DNA of 8,755 nucleotides from Verrucomicrobiales bacterium. GTDB lineage: Bacteria > Verrucomicrobiota > Verrucomicrobiia > Limisphaerales > Palsa-1400. The translations under genes were made by a program, and so were the position numbers. This document shows, in pieces, positions 1 to 6,176 of this stretch. The stretch spans positions 1-8,755 of the forward strand of contig JAQGOW010000203.1 in NCBI GenBank assembly GCA_028293405.1, given 5' to 3'. Below the pieces are notes generated by a model. That model was not told where the DNA came from, ran no database searches, and was given only the letters and a program-made list of their open reading frames with translations. The stretch's first letter is position 1. Every line of letters begins with the position of its first letter.

Positions 1-509
1 TGTATCTCCTCGCGATGGAAGAAGTTCGCGCCGACACCAAACCCATTTTGGATTTTATTCACGTCGTGAAGCAGGACGGACTCGGTATCGCGCTGGAACA
101 ATCTTTCGTTCCACCGCCTGCCGTCGAATTTGTGCATTCGACCTTCCAATTCATTGGGGAAAACAAGCCACATTGCACCGCCGCCGCGTTTGCCTTTGGT
201 CGCGAGGATTTGATTCCCGGCATGTTCGGAGCATTACTAGAGAAAATGAAAATCACGCAAAACATGGCCCCTAATTTTCATTACTATTTGCGGCGGCATA
301 CGCAGTTGGACGGCGAGGAACACGGTCCGCTCGCTCTGGAATTGGTTTCAAGTCTGTGTGGTGACGACCAACAACGCACGGCAGAAGCTGCTACTGCCGC
401 TAAACATTCATTGCAAGCGAGGATCACGTTTTGGGACGGCGTGGCCGCTGCGATACGCACTCATTTTCCCCGCAATGCGACTGGAACCGAGCCGCATCCA
501 CCGCGCTAA
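1..509 (+). CDS. DUF3050 family protein, C-terminal part (5' end outside window)
   Basis: The reading frame is open from base 3 and begins YLLAMEEV, so the start lies upstream of the window. About 168 residues of the C-terminal part are visible. The stretch AAFAFGREDLIPGMF and the later YYLRRHTQLDGEEHGPLAL are hallmarks I recognise from the DUF3050 family, soluble cytoplasmic proteins of unknown function that are predicted to adopt a helical heme-oxygenase-like fold. The D-G-E-E-H run with a histidine four residues before it resembles the DxxxH metal ligands of heme-oxygenase-like diiron oxidases. That functional link is my inference and is unproven. The protein ends RNATGTEPHPPR, a polar tail beyond the conserved domain. 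There is no signal peptide or membrane segment in the visible part. The gene is intact as far as it can be seen and is followed by decayed sequence on the same strand. Family call fairly sure; function unknown. Confidence 0.82.
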   Translation, partial: YLLAMEEVRADTKPILDFIHVVKQDGLGIALEQSFVPPPAVEFVHSTFQFIGENKPHCTAAAFAFGREDLIPGMFGALLEKMKITQNMAPNFHYYLRRHTQLDGEEHGPLALELVSSLCGDDQQRTAEAATAAKHSLQARITFWDGVAAAIRTHFPRNATGTEPHPPR

Positions 510-644
510 AATCAAAGAGTACGTTTCAGGCTCAGGAGGAACACCGGCCCCCAAAACCGCTTTGCACCGTGATTGACCCCTCACTAAAATTTCCGCACAG
601 CAACCCGGATCGCGCAAGGCTCACCACCATTAACGGTTCATTTC
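510..644. other. Short intergenic gap, nothing recognised
   Basis: This stretch separates the DUF3050 stop from the first recognisable codons of the broken HAD gene. I see no RNA gene, clear terminator or promoter in it. The deletion that removed the N-terminal part of the HAD gene presumably lies here, but the exact junction cannot be fixed by eye. Confidence 0.4.
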
Positions 645-917
645 GTGCACCGTAAGCTCACCGACATCAGCCTCGTAAATCCCGACAACTTCGTCACGAT
701 CGGCGACACTATGGAACCCGCCATTCGCGGCGCGTTCGACTCAGGGATGCAATCCTATCTCGTAATTAGCGGATCGACGCAGTTTGAAGATGTTGCCGAT
801 TACGTTTAGCAACCAACCCGCGTCCTACAAAGCGTCGCGGACTTGGTTGAAGAAATTAAAACCGACACACCTTGCGACCGGTCGAACAGTCCTGTCCTCT
901 CACGCCAGCACAATTAA
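645..917 (+). pseudogene. HAD superfamily IIA (NagD-like) phosphatase remnant, interrupted by TAG
   Basis: In frame from the GTG at 645 the translation contains NFVTIGDTMEPAIRGAF, then MQSYLVISGSTQFEDVADYV, then a TAG at 807-809, and continues in the same frame QPTRVLQSVADLVEEIKT until TAA at 915-917. This is the C-terminal end of the HAD-IIA family (NagD-type sugar or nucleotide phosphatases). The GD.ME..I.G segment is the Mg-binding motif III region. The residues after the TAG match the usual family ending (Y.P..V..SVADL), so the stop interrupts a once continuous gene. The family usually has about 250-300 residues, and the N-terminal catalytic DxD and cap domain are absent. One expected acidic residue is also changed (MEPAI where METDI is common). 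It is therefore a truncated, nonsense-mutated relic and is not expected to make an active enzyme. Confidence 0.78.
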
Positions 918-990
918 ACTTCGAGAGCGGGCAATCGACATCAAACCGATTTTTTCGCTCTGCACAAACCCACTCCGCGTCCACCGATGA

Positions 991-1030
991 CGAAGTAGCT
1001 TAACACTCGAAGTAGAACGGAAGCTATATT
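991..1030 (+). promoter_or_regulatory. Possible sigma70-type promoter with an 8-bp direct repeat
   Basis: TTAACA at 1000-1005 (5 of 6 to the -35 consensus) and TATATT at 1025-1030 (5 of 6 to the -10 consensus) are separated by 19 bases, longer than ideal. The sequence CGAAGTAG occurs twice, at 991-998 and 1008-1015, on both sides of the -35 box and 17 bases apart, as an activator or repressor site might. It would drive the broken ORF that starts at 1118. Short AT-rich matches of this kind also arise by chance. Confidence 0.25.
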
Positions 1031-1117
1031 TACACGCAGTCGGACGAATACAGCGAATGTTTGTTTTAAACGCACGTTTGCATTGCCGCCTTTGACGGTA
1101 AACTGTAGGGAAAAGAT

Positions 1118-1486
1118 ATGCCCGTGTGTTTCAGAGAAGCCGTCTGCAGGCATTTCAGTATTCCAAAGGAAGATTACGAACGGGTAGTAATTTGAAGGTC
1201 CTTACATCCACATGCTCGCAGGATTTGGCAAATACTCGAGATCACTGGGGGCAAGCCTGTTTTTATCTCGCGCCAGCTGGTCGCAATGGCGGCGGATACC
1301 ATTTCTCGGGACGACCTGATCGACGTCGTCGACGAATACTATAAAGACCTCAAACGTCACGGAGGTTTCCTTCTCAATTTCTTCAACGTCGGTATTTCCT
1401 GTCGGAAGCTCCTCGCGCTCCACGATGAAATTCGTAATCCTGAATCGACGTCCCCACCCCCGGAGCCAAGGAAAGGCCGCCTCTAG
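1118..1486 (+). pseudogene. Small conserved-looking ORF interrupted by TGA at codon 26
   Basis: An ATG at 1118 is preceded by AGGGA (1107-1111) at good spacing. The frame reads MPVCFREAVCRHFSIPKED and on to a TGA at 1193-1195, then continues in the same frame RSLHPHARRIWQIL, through DDLIDVVDEYYKDLKRHGGF and ISCRKLLALHDEIRNP, to a TAG at 1484-1486. Both sides of the TGA have ordinary, well-composed protein sequence with amphipathic helices, so I read this as one soluble protein of about 122 residues recently inactivated by a single nonsense change. I have a general impression of similar small unnamed proteins ending in a GFL..TL.V..S.RKL.AL.D pattern in related bacteria, but I cannot name a family. 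An alternative is that only the part after the TGA is translated from the ATG at 1286 (66 residues). I see no selenocysteine insertion element next to the TGA. Its last codons overlap the first copy of the dispersed repeat. Confidence 0.55.
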
Positions 1487-1538
1487 AGTGATACCTTTTC
1501 GCACACCTGGCTGCCAGCGCCGCCAGCGCAGATACAGT
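1477..1538 (+). repeat. Dispersed direct repeat, copy A
   Basis: This 62-base stretch aligns without gaps to 6177-6238 (offset exactly 4700). By eye count 47 of 62 positions match, including unbroken TACCTTTTCG, GCGCA and ATACAGT blocks. Copy A begins over the last codons of the broken ORF ending at 1486 and lies upstream of the zinc block in the same orientation as copy B. It is probably a member of a genomic family of short repeats found at gene ends. It has no obvious terminal inverted repeats or transposase. Confidence 0.65.
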
Positions 1539-1605
1539 GTCGCAACCTACCCAAGAATTTCAACCGATGGAAAAGATGCTTGCCTTTTTTTTGCGGAAGT
1601 CGTAG

Positions 1606-1959
1606 TTGCTAACCATGCTGCTTGTTAAACGACGTAACCGTTGCTCTATGCGCGCGGTCGGGGTGTCGTTATTTCTGGCTGCTTCTGTCCTGTTTTCCTC
1701 CCTTCTTGCTGTCAGCCAAGCGCTGCACCAGGTCGTTCACAAGGACGCAAAACAGCAGGACCATCAATGCGTGGTCACGATGCTACAAAAGCATCAGGTC
1801 TCCGCGGCGGCCACTCATTCCGTTGCTTCATCTATTGCCGCGAACATTGTAGGATTTGTCTCCTTCCCGAAAACGCTCACCCCTTCATTTTGCGAGCACT
1901 TCCTTCCTGAAACGCGCGGCCCGCCCGCAGCGCCTGCCCTCATAACGGTTGCTGGTTAG
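1606..1959 (+). CDS. Small exported His/Cys-rich protein of the zinc locus (hypothetical)
   Basis: This 117-residue protein has a basic n-region (VKRRNRCSMR) and a hydrophobic core (about residues 17-36) ending near AVSQA, so it should be exported by Sec. The mature part starts LHQVVH and carries H41, H45, H53, C55, H63, H71, C96 and H98. The HxxxH...HxC cluster directly after the signal peptide looks like a soft-metal or zinc site. I recognise the general style (LHxxxHxDA..xHxC) from unnamed verrucomicrobial proteins but know no assigned function. The chosen start is the TTG at 1606: GGAAG (1595-1599) sits six bases before it and an in-frame TAG lies immediately upstream. The ATG at 1615 is possible but sits 15 bases from that site, and a third option is the ATG at 1648. 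It is the first gene of the same-strand series leading to znuABC, 105 bases before the barrel gene, so a role as a periplasmic metal handler or sensor is inferred from position and residues. Confidence 0.6.
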   Translation: MLTMLLVKRRNRCSMRAVGVSLFLAASVLFSSLLAVSQALHQVVHKDAKQQDHQCVVTMLQKHQVSAAATHSVASSIAANIVGFVSFPKTLTPSFCEHFLPETRGPPAAPALITVAG

Positions 1960-1962
1960 AGC

Positions 1963-1976
1963 GAGTCGTAAGACTC
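1963..1976 (+). other. Small inverted repeat after the His/Cys-rich gene
   Basis: GAGTC (1963-1967) and GACTC (1972-1976) can pair around a GTAA tetraloop just three bases after the TAG stop. There is no T-run behind it, so it is at most a weak mRNA 3' hairpin. Confidence 0.3.
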
Positions 1977-2032
1977 TCCGGCCCGTATCGAACCATCGAC
2001 CGCGTCCCATGTCCGAGGGAGTCAATGACTTT

Positions 2033-2048
2033 GGGCACGTGCGTGCCC
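2033..2048. promoter_or_regulatory. GGGCACG-TG-CGTGCCC inverted repeat upstream of the barrel gene
   Basis: Two perfect 7-base arms (2033-2039 and 2042-2048) flank a 2-base centre, 16 bases before the ATG at 2065. As DNA it could be a dimer-binding operator. As RNA it gives a 6-bp stem with a GTGC loop, in the place where a ribosome binding site would be. It could equally be a weak terminator of the preceding gene, since it is followed by GTTT. It does not resemble the AT-rich Zur boxes known from proteobacteria. Confidence 0.4.
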
Positions 2049-2064
2049 GTTTCCGACAATTTAT

Positions 2065-3492
2065 ATGAAATTCAAAAGCTTTTTAGGGTGGTCTTCTGCC
2101 CTTTGCTTGAGCGCAATGATCGCTCATGCTCAGGAGACAATCGATAGCGACAAATTCAAATCACAATTACAGCAGCTACAACAGAAGTTTGAGCAACAGC
2201 AGCAGGAAATGCGGGAAAGCTTCGAGAAGATGATGCGCGCTCAACAAGCCGAAATCGACTCGTTAAAAAAACAGGTTGCCGCGACTACTAATATAGCTAG
2301 CACTCATCAAGCAGTCGCGGACGAGGAGGTTAAAGACCTGAAAGACCAGGTTGCCGCTGTTTCGGAAGCGCAAAAGAAGCAGCGTCCAAATGAGTTCAAT
2401 CCATCGATCGGATTGGTGGGCGAAACGGTGTTCTCTTACCGCTCGCGCGGTAACGACCAAACCGGCTCGGACCGACCGGGCGGCTTCGACGTATTCCAGC
2501 GTTCGGTTGAACTGAACATCGCCGCCTCAGTTGATCCGTTCGCCAAAGGATACGCCGTCATCAACGCCTCCGCAGATTCCGAAACGGGCGAAGCAACACT
2601 CGGCGTTGAAGAAGCTGCGATCCAAACAACGTCATTGCCTTACAATCTCGAATTGAAGGCCGGACGTTTCTTCGGCGAATTCGGCAAGCTGTCATACATC
2701 CACGACCACGAGCTGCCGTTCGTAAATCGTCCGCTGGCCCTCGATCAATACATCGGTGGCGAATCGCGCACGGACGGCGCGCAACTCAACTGGCTGCTGC
2801 CGACATCGCACTACATCAGTCTGACAACAGGGTTTGGCGCCGGCTTCGGCGGCGATAGTCCTCTCAACAATCCGGGATCGTATCGCCGTCTCAGCGGGTT
2901 CAATTACTTCGGCCGTTTGTCGACGTATTTTGACCTCACGCCTAACGTCCAACTCGAAACAGGCGTGTCCGGTTTGATTAATCCGACAACTCAGGACCGC
3001 GGCGGCGCGATCTTGCAACCCGACGGCTTGGCCACCTTCACCGAAAACGAACGCCAGGTCGCTGGAGCAGATTTGAAAATCAGTTGGGTTCCGCTGCAGA
3101 ACAACCAGTACAAACGTTTCGACTGGGGCTCGGAATTCCTCTACAGCCACAGCAAATTCCTCGAAGCACCGAGTGGCGACCCGACTGCCCCAGACGCGTT
3201 CCAGCACTTTGTCGGCTCGCTCGGTGCTTACAGCTACATGACCTACAAATGGCACCGCCAATGGAGCGCCGGTTTCCTCTTCGATTGGGTACAAAACCCG
3301 ATGAACCACAGCGACGAAACTTTCGCATACTCACCTTACATCACGTGGGCCACCAGTCATTGGAACCAACTGCGGCTCCAATACACCCACACCGATCACG
3401 ACCCGATGTCTGGCCTGCGGGCAGACGACGCCATCTACCTTCAATGGGCTTGGATCATCGGTGCACACGCTCATGGCTGGCAACAACGCTAA
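2065..3492 (+). CDS. Coiled-coil outer-membrane beta-barrel protein, candidate zinc porin
   Basis: The product is 475 residues. A signal peptide (residues 1-22, MIAHA then QE) is followed by a Gln/Glu/Lys-rich region with heptad-like spacing (about 29-107) that should form a coiled coil, probably anchoring or trimerising in the periplasm. From about residue 111 the sequence alternates polar and aromatic or hydrophobic residues in the way of an outer-membrane beta-barrel, with many Gly/Tyr/Trp girdle residues and frequent turns. Notable is GRFFGEFGKLSYIHDHELPF (201-220), whose HDH lies in a conserved-looking segment, and the ending is rich in His (THTDHD, AHAHGW). I recognise this type as an unnamed family often found beside zinc ABC transporters. 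It has no TonB box or plug domain, so passive or porin-like entry is more likely than TonB-dependent uptake. No Shine-Dalgarno is visible before the ATG. The last residues (WQQR) differ from the typical C-terminal Phe of porins. It is followed 31 bases later by znuA. Barrel call good; zinc role inferred from context. Confidence 0.75.
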   Translation: MKFKSFLGWSSALCLSAMIAHAQETIDSDKFKSQLQQLQQKFEQQQQEMRESFEKMMRAQQAEIDSLKKQVAATTNIASTHQAVADEEVKDLKDQVAAVSEAQKKQRPNEFNPSIGLVGETVFSYRSRGNDQTGSDRPGGFDVFQRSVELNIAASVDPFAKGYAVINASADSETGEATLGVEEAAIQTTSLPYNLELKAGRFFGEFGKLSYIHDHELPFVNRPLALDQYIGGESRTDGAQLNWLLPTSHYISLTTGFGAGFGGDSPLNNPGSYRRLSGFNYFGRLSTYFDLTPNVQLETGVSGLINPTTQDRGGAILQPDGLATFTENERQVAGADLKISWVPLQNNQYKRFDWGSEFLYSHSKFLEAPSGDPTAPDAFQHFVGSLGAYSYMTYKWHRQWSAGFLFDWVQNPMNHSDETFAYSPYITWATSHWNQLRLQYTHTDHDPMSGLRADDAIYLQWAWIIGAHAHGWQQR

Positions 3493-3508
3493 ACATAAAT
3501 TTCAACCT

Positions 3509-3515
3509 AAGGAGA
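3509..3515 (+). promoter_or_regulatory. Strong ribosome binding site of znuA
   Basis: AAGGAGA lies eight bases before the ATG at 3524 and fixes that start. The frame stays open further upstream to 3461, but that extension would overlap the barrel gene, lacks a ribosome site and would bury the signal peptide. This is one of the few strong Shine-Dalgarno sequences in the block. Confidence 0.8.
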
Positions 3516-3523
3516 TTCAGAAT

Positions 3524-4453
3524 ATGAAATCAAAATTCTTTCGCGCGCTCTTCGCGCTTTTTATCACAACATTTGCTGTCGCGGCATTCTCCGCGCATGC
3601 AGCAAAGGTCCGCGTCATCACAACATTGACCGATCTCGCGGATTTCACCCGCGAAATCGGCGGCGATCACGTTGACGTGTTCAGCCTCGCCACCGGCATC
3701 GAAGACACGCACGGCGTCCCGATGAAGCCGAGCTTCGTTCCGAGGATGAACCGCGCCGATCTGTTGATTAATGTCGGGCTCGGCTGCGAACACGCATTTT
3801 TGCCCGCGCTATTGGAAGCGAGCAAAAATCCGAAAATCCAATATGGCGAGCCGGGCTATGTGGATTGTTCAGTCGGAATCGTTCCTGCAGAAGTGCCCAA
3901 GAGCACCGACCATTCCGCAGGTGACGTCCATCCGTATGGCAATCCGCACTACATGCTTGATCCTGTGCGTGCAAAAACGGCGCTTGAAACTATCTACAAT
4001 GCGCTCATTGCTAAAGCTCCACAATATCAGGCGGACTTCACGCGGAATCGCAACGCCTATTTGACGAAGCTAAACGCCAAAATCGCCGAATGGAAGAAAC
4101 AGGCTGAGCCGCTCAAAGGCCTGGCCTTCGTTTCGTATCATGAACATTGGGTCTACTTCGCGGATCGTTTCGGCATGCGCTACGCCGGCACGATTGAACT
4201 CAAGCCCGGCGTGGATCCAACAGCGCACCACATCGAAAACACGATCAACATGATGAAAGCTGACAAAATTCCATTTGTCGTGCGTGAACCGCAGTTTCCC
4301 GAAAAAGTTCCCGCCCTGATTGCGCGTCAGGCCGGAGCGGCTCTGATAAAGTTGCCGATCATGCCCGGCGGCGTGCCGCACACCGAAACTTACATCGAGA
4401 TGATGGATTACATCATCAATGCCTTTGTCAGTGCGCAACAAAGGTCACACTGA
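3524..4453 (+). CDS. znuA: Zinc/manganese ABC transporter substrate-binding protein (ZnuA family)
   Basis: This 309-residue protein is of the cluster A-I (ZnuA/PsaA/TroA, Pfam ZnuA) family, the periplasmic receptor that captures Zn2+ or Mn2+ and delivers it to the ZnuB permease. A Sec signal occupies residues 1-26 (hydrophobic stretch FFRALFALFITTFAVAAFSA, cut near AHA). The expected ligands are visible: H63 in EDTHGVPMKPSF, H142 in GNPHYMLDP, and H206 in SYHEHWVYFADRFGM. The fourth, acidic ligand is probably E288 or D295 near the C-terminus. The long central linking helix is present (about 150-195). The usual DPH of the first motif is altered to DTHG, and the His-rich loop typical of gammaproteobacterial ZnuA is reduced to scattered histidines (H130, H136), so zinc versus manganese specificity cannot be settled from sequence. 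The start is fixed by AAGGAGA. It is followed by a strong hairpin and then znuC. Confidence 0.9.
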   Translation: MKSKFFRALFALFITTFAVAAFSAHAAKVRVITTLTDLADFTREIGGDHVDVFSLATGIEDTHGVPMKPSFVPRMNRADLLINVGLGCEHAFLPALLEASKNPKIQYGEPGYVDCSVGIVPAEVPKSTDHSAGDVHPYGNPHYMLDPVRAKTALETIYNALIAKAPQYQADFTRNRNAYLTKLNAKIAEWKKQAEPLKGLAFVSYHEHWVYFADRFGMRYAGTIELKPGVDPTAHHIENTINMMKADKIPFVVREPQFPEKVPALIARQAGAALIKLPIMPGGVPHTETYIEMMDYIINAFVSAQQRSH

Positions 4454-4461
4454 CGAACAAA

Positions 4462-4496
4462 GCTCTGCCGCGGCAAACCTCCTGTCGCGGCAGAGC
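4462..4496 (+). promoter_or_regulatory. Strong intercistronic hairpin between znuA and znuC
   Basis: An 11-base arm GCTCTGCCGCG (4462-4472) pairs perfectly with CGCGGCAGAGC (4486-4496) around a 13-base loop (4473-4485). The loop contains CCTCCT (4478-4483), which is complementary to a Shine-Dalgarno sequence. The hairpin ends seven bases before the znuC ATG and is followed by CCCTTAAT with no T-run. It is more likely an mRNA-stabilising or attenuating element that raises ZnuA over ZnuCB than a full terminator. It also occupies the position of the znuC ribosome site, so it may hold znuC translation low. Confidence 0.75.
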
Positions 4497-4503
4497 CCTT
4501 AAT

Positions 4504-5277
4504 ATGAGTGCATCAATTGTCTTAGATAAGGTCACGATAGGCTACGACGATCACGTTGTGATGTCGGACATCTCACTGACCGTTCGACGCGGCAGCTTCA
4601 CTGCCATCCTCGGCGCGAACGGTACCGGCAAAAGTACGCTGCTGAAAACAATCATCGGTCTTCAAACGCCGATCGCTGGACGAATTCTGTTTTCCACTCC
4701 CACGCCGAAACAGGAACCGGCAGACAAAAACGATTTTTGGTTTGGCGGCGAATTTATGACCGCCCAACGTCGGCCACTATTCGGCTACGTGCCCCAGTCC
4801 AATCAATTCGACGCCCTCTATTTACTCTCCGCTTTCGACGTTGCGATGATGGGTGTCTATCGCCGCATCGGCGCTGGCCGGATTGTTCCTGCAGCAGAAA
4901 AGGACCTTGTCTGTGAGTGTATGCGCGCAACTGGCGCAGACACGTTTGCGAAGAAAATGTTTTCCCAATTGTCCGGCGGACAAAAACAACGCGTTCTCAT
5001 TGCTCGAGCGTTGGCAGCAAAACCGGAAATCCTCGTCCTCGACGAGCCGACTGCCGGCGTCGATGTTGCAGCCACGCACGCACTGCTGGAATTCATTTCA
5101 CAAATTCATCGGGAACAGAAACTGACCGTTCTCCTTGTCACACACGATTTGCCGCTGGTCCGCAAGCACACTGAACAGGTGGTCTGGTTGCACGAAGGGA
5201 AACTGCTGCAGGGCACGGCCAGCGAACTTCTCAACCCAAAACGTATGGCAGAAATTCTCGAAATGGAGATCAGCTAA
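4504..5277 (+). CDS. znuC: Zinc ABC transporter ATP-binding protein
   Basis: This 257-residue cytoplasmic ATPase powers metal import through ZnuB. All nucleotide-binding motifs are present: Walker A GANGTGKST (37-45), Q-loop YVPQ (Q98), signature LSGGQKQR (156-163), Walker B ILVLDEP (176-182) with the D-loop after it, and the switch histidine in VTHD (H214). Length and motif order fit the ZnuC/MntB-type ATPases. Between Walker A and the Q-loop there is a somewhat long, charged segment (about 65-92, including KQEPADKNDFWF) compared with compact ZnuC proteins. The ATG at 4504 has no Shine-Dalgarno because the intercistronic hairpin ends just before it. The stop TAA shares its last A with the ATG of znuB (TAATG), so translation of the two is coupled. 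Zinc rather than manganese is inferred from the neighbours. Confidence 0.92.
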   Translation: MSASIVLDKVTIGYDDHVVMSDISLTVRRGSFTAILGANGTGKSTLLKTIIGLQTPIAGRILFSTPTPKQEPADKNDFWFGGEFMTAQRRPLFGYVPQSNQFDALYLLSAFDVAMMGVYRRIGAGRIVPAAEKDLVCECMRATGADTFAKKMFSQLSGGQKQRVLIARALAAKPEILVLDEPTAGVDVAATHALLEFISQIHREQKLTVLLVTHDLPLVRKHTEQVVWLHEGKLLQGTASELLNPKRMAEILEMEIS

Positions 5278-6173
5278 TGGAATCACTTCGTCAAATTCTT
5301 TCGCCCGATTTTTTACTGCGCAACTCAGTTTACACCAGTGTGCTCATTGGTTTTGCGTGCCCGCTCGTCGGAGTGTTCCTTGTGCTTCGCCGATTGGTGT
5401 TTATGGGTGTTGCGCTCCCACAAATCTCATCGACTGGAGTTGCCATCGCATTATGCATCCCGATCTGGCTTGGCATCCTGCAACCGGAACACGCAGCACA
5501 CAGCGAACACCTCTACGCTTTCCTAGGTTCAATGGTGTTCTCGCTTTCGGCCATTCTGATTCTGGCGTTCCTCGAACGCCGCACGCGTGGACTTCCGGAA
5601 GGGCGGCTTGGTGCAGCTTACGTTGTCGCCTCGGCCTTGAGTATTTTACTGCTATCGAAGAATCGCTACGCTGAGGTTGGATGGCTGGATCTGATGAAAG
5701 GCGAAGTGATCACCATCGACAACATGGATCTAACTTTAACCGCAGTTTCACTCGCCATCGTTCTCATCGTTCTCGGCGTGTTCTACAAGGAGTTGCTCTT
5801 GGTTTCGTTCGATCGCGCCATGGCTGCCACGCTCGGCAAGCGGGTTGTCTTTTGGGACGTTCTTCTCTATGTCCTCATCGGGATTACCGTATCCATGGCA
5901 GTCCTGAGTGTGGGCCCATTAATCGCATTCGGCTTCCTCCTCATCCCGGCATTGACCACCCACCTTTTCGCGCGAAATATGCGCCAGTTTATCATTGGTG
6001 CATCGCTGCTTGGCGGGGCAACGGCATTTTGTGGATTTTGGATCGCCTATTCGTTCGACTTGCCAGTAGGTCCCACCGAAGTTGTTTTGCTCGGGATAAC
6101 TTACGCAAGCGCATTCCTGTTGAGCAAAGCCATAACACTGCTCACCAGAACCCCTCTGCAAAAAGGCAATTAA
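5277..6173 (+). CDS. znuB: Zinc ABC transporter permease (ABC-3 family)
   Basis: This 298-residue, very hydrophobic protein has about eight membrane segments (roughly 17-37, 44-68, 79-99, 110-127, 153-171, 192-230 as two helices, 236-256, 266-289). It belongs to the ABC-3 permease family (ZnuB/MntC/TroC type) and forms the inner-membrane channel for the metal released by ZnuA. Family landmarks are LVLRRLVFMGVALPQIS near the N-terminus, SVGPLIAFGFLLIPALTT (211-228) and DLPVGPTEVVLLG (261-273). GGAG at 5265-5268 is eight bases before the ATG, which overlaps the znuC stop by one base. His residues in the loop at 72-78 (HAAHSEH) may face the periplasm and touch metal; that is an inference. The second copy of the dispersed repeat starts four bases after its stop. 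The gene looks intact and is the last of the zinc block. Confidence 0.92.
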   Translation: MESLRQILSPDFLLRNSVYTSVLIGFACPLVGVFLVLRRLVFMGVALPQISSTGVAIALCIPIWLGILQPEHAAHSEHLYAFLGSMVFSLSAILILAFLERRTRGLPEGRLGAAYVVASALSILLLSKNRYAEVGWLDLMKGEVITIDNMDLTLTAVSLAIVLIVLGVFYKELLLVSFDRAMAATLGKRVVFWDVLLYVLIGITVSMAVLSVGPLIAFGFLLIPALTTHLFARNMRQFIIGASLLGGATAFCGFWIAYSFDLPVGPTEVVLLGITYASAFLLSKAITLLTRTPLQKGN

Positions 6174-6176
6174 AGA

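Noticed and set aside
1068..1079. AAACG-CA-CGTTT dyad
   Set aside because: A short 5-bp palindrome in AT-rich sequence, about 40 bases before a broken gene, is too easily explained by chance.
1193..1195. TGA as a selenocysteine codon
   Set aside because: No stable bacterial SECIS-like hairpin is apparent just downstream, and the flanks resemble no known selenoprotein.
1571..1592. Run of eight T at 1585-1592 as a rho-independent terminator
   Set aside because: Only a weak AAAAG/CTTTT pairing precedes it and no GC-rich stem is seen, although it sits where a terminator of the upstream unit would be useful.
1540..2064. Zur or Fur box in front of the zinc block
   Set aside because: I looked for AT-rich dyads of the known Zur/Fur types before 1606 and before 2065 and found none that is convincing; the only clear dyad is GC-rich (2033-2048).
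2692..3309. Long open frame of 205 codons on the minus strand inside the barrel gene
   Set aside because: It lies fully antisense to a gene with a signal peptide and barrel pattern, has no ribosome site and looks like a by-product of the codon pattern of the real gene.
3461..3523. Upstream extension of znuA
   Set aside because: It would overlap the barrel gene and put about 21 residues before the signal peptide, while AAGGAGA points clearly to the ATG at 3524.
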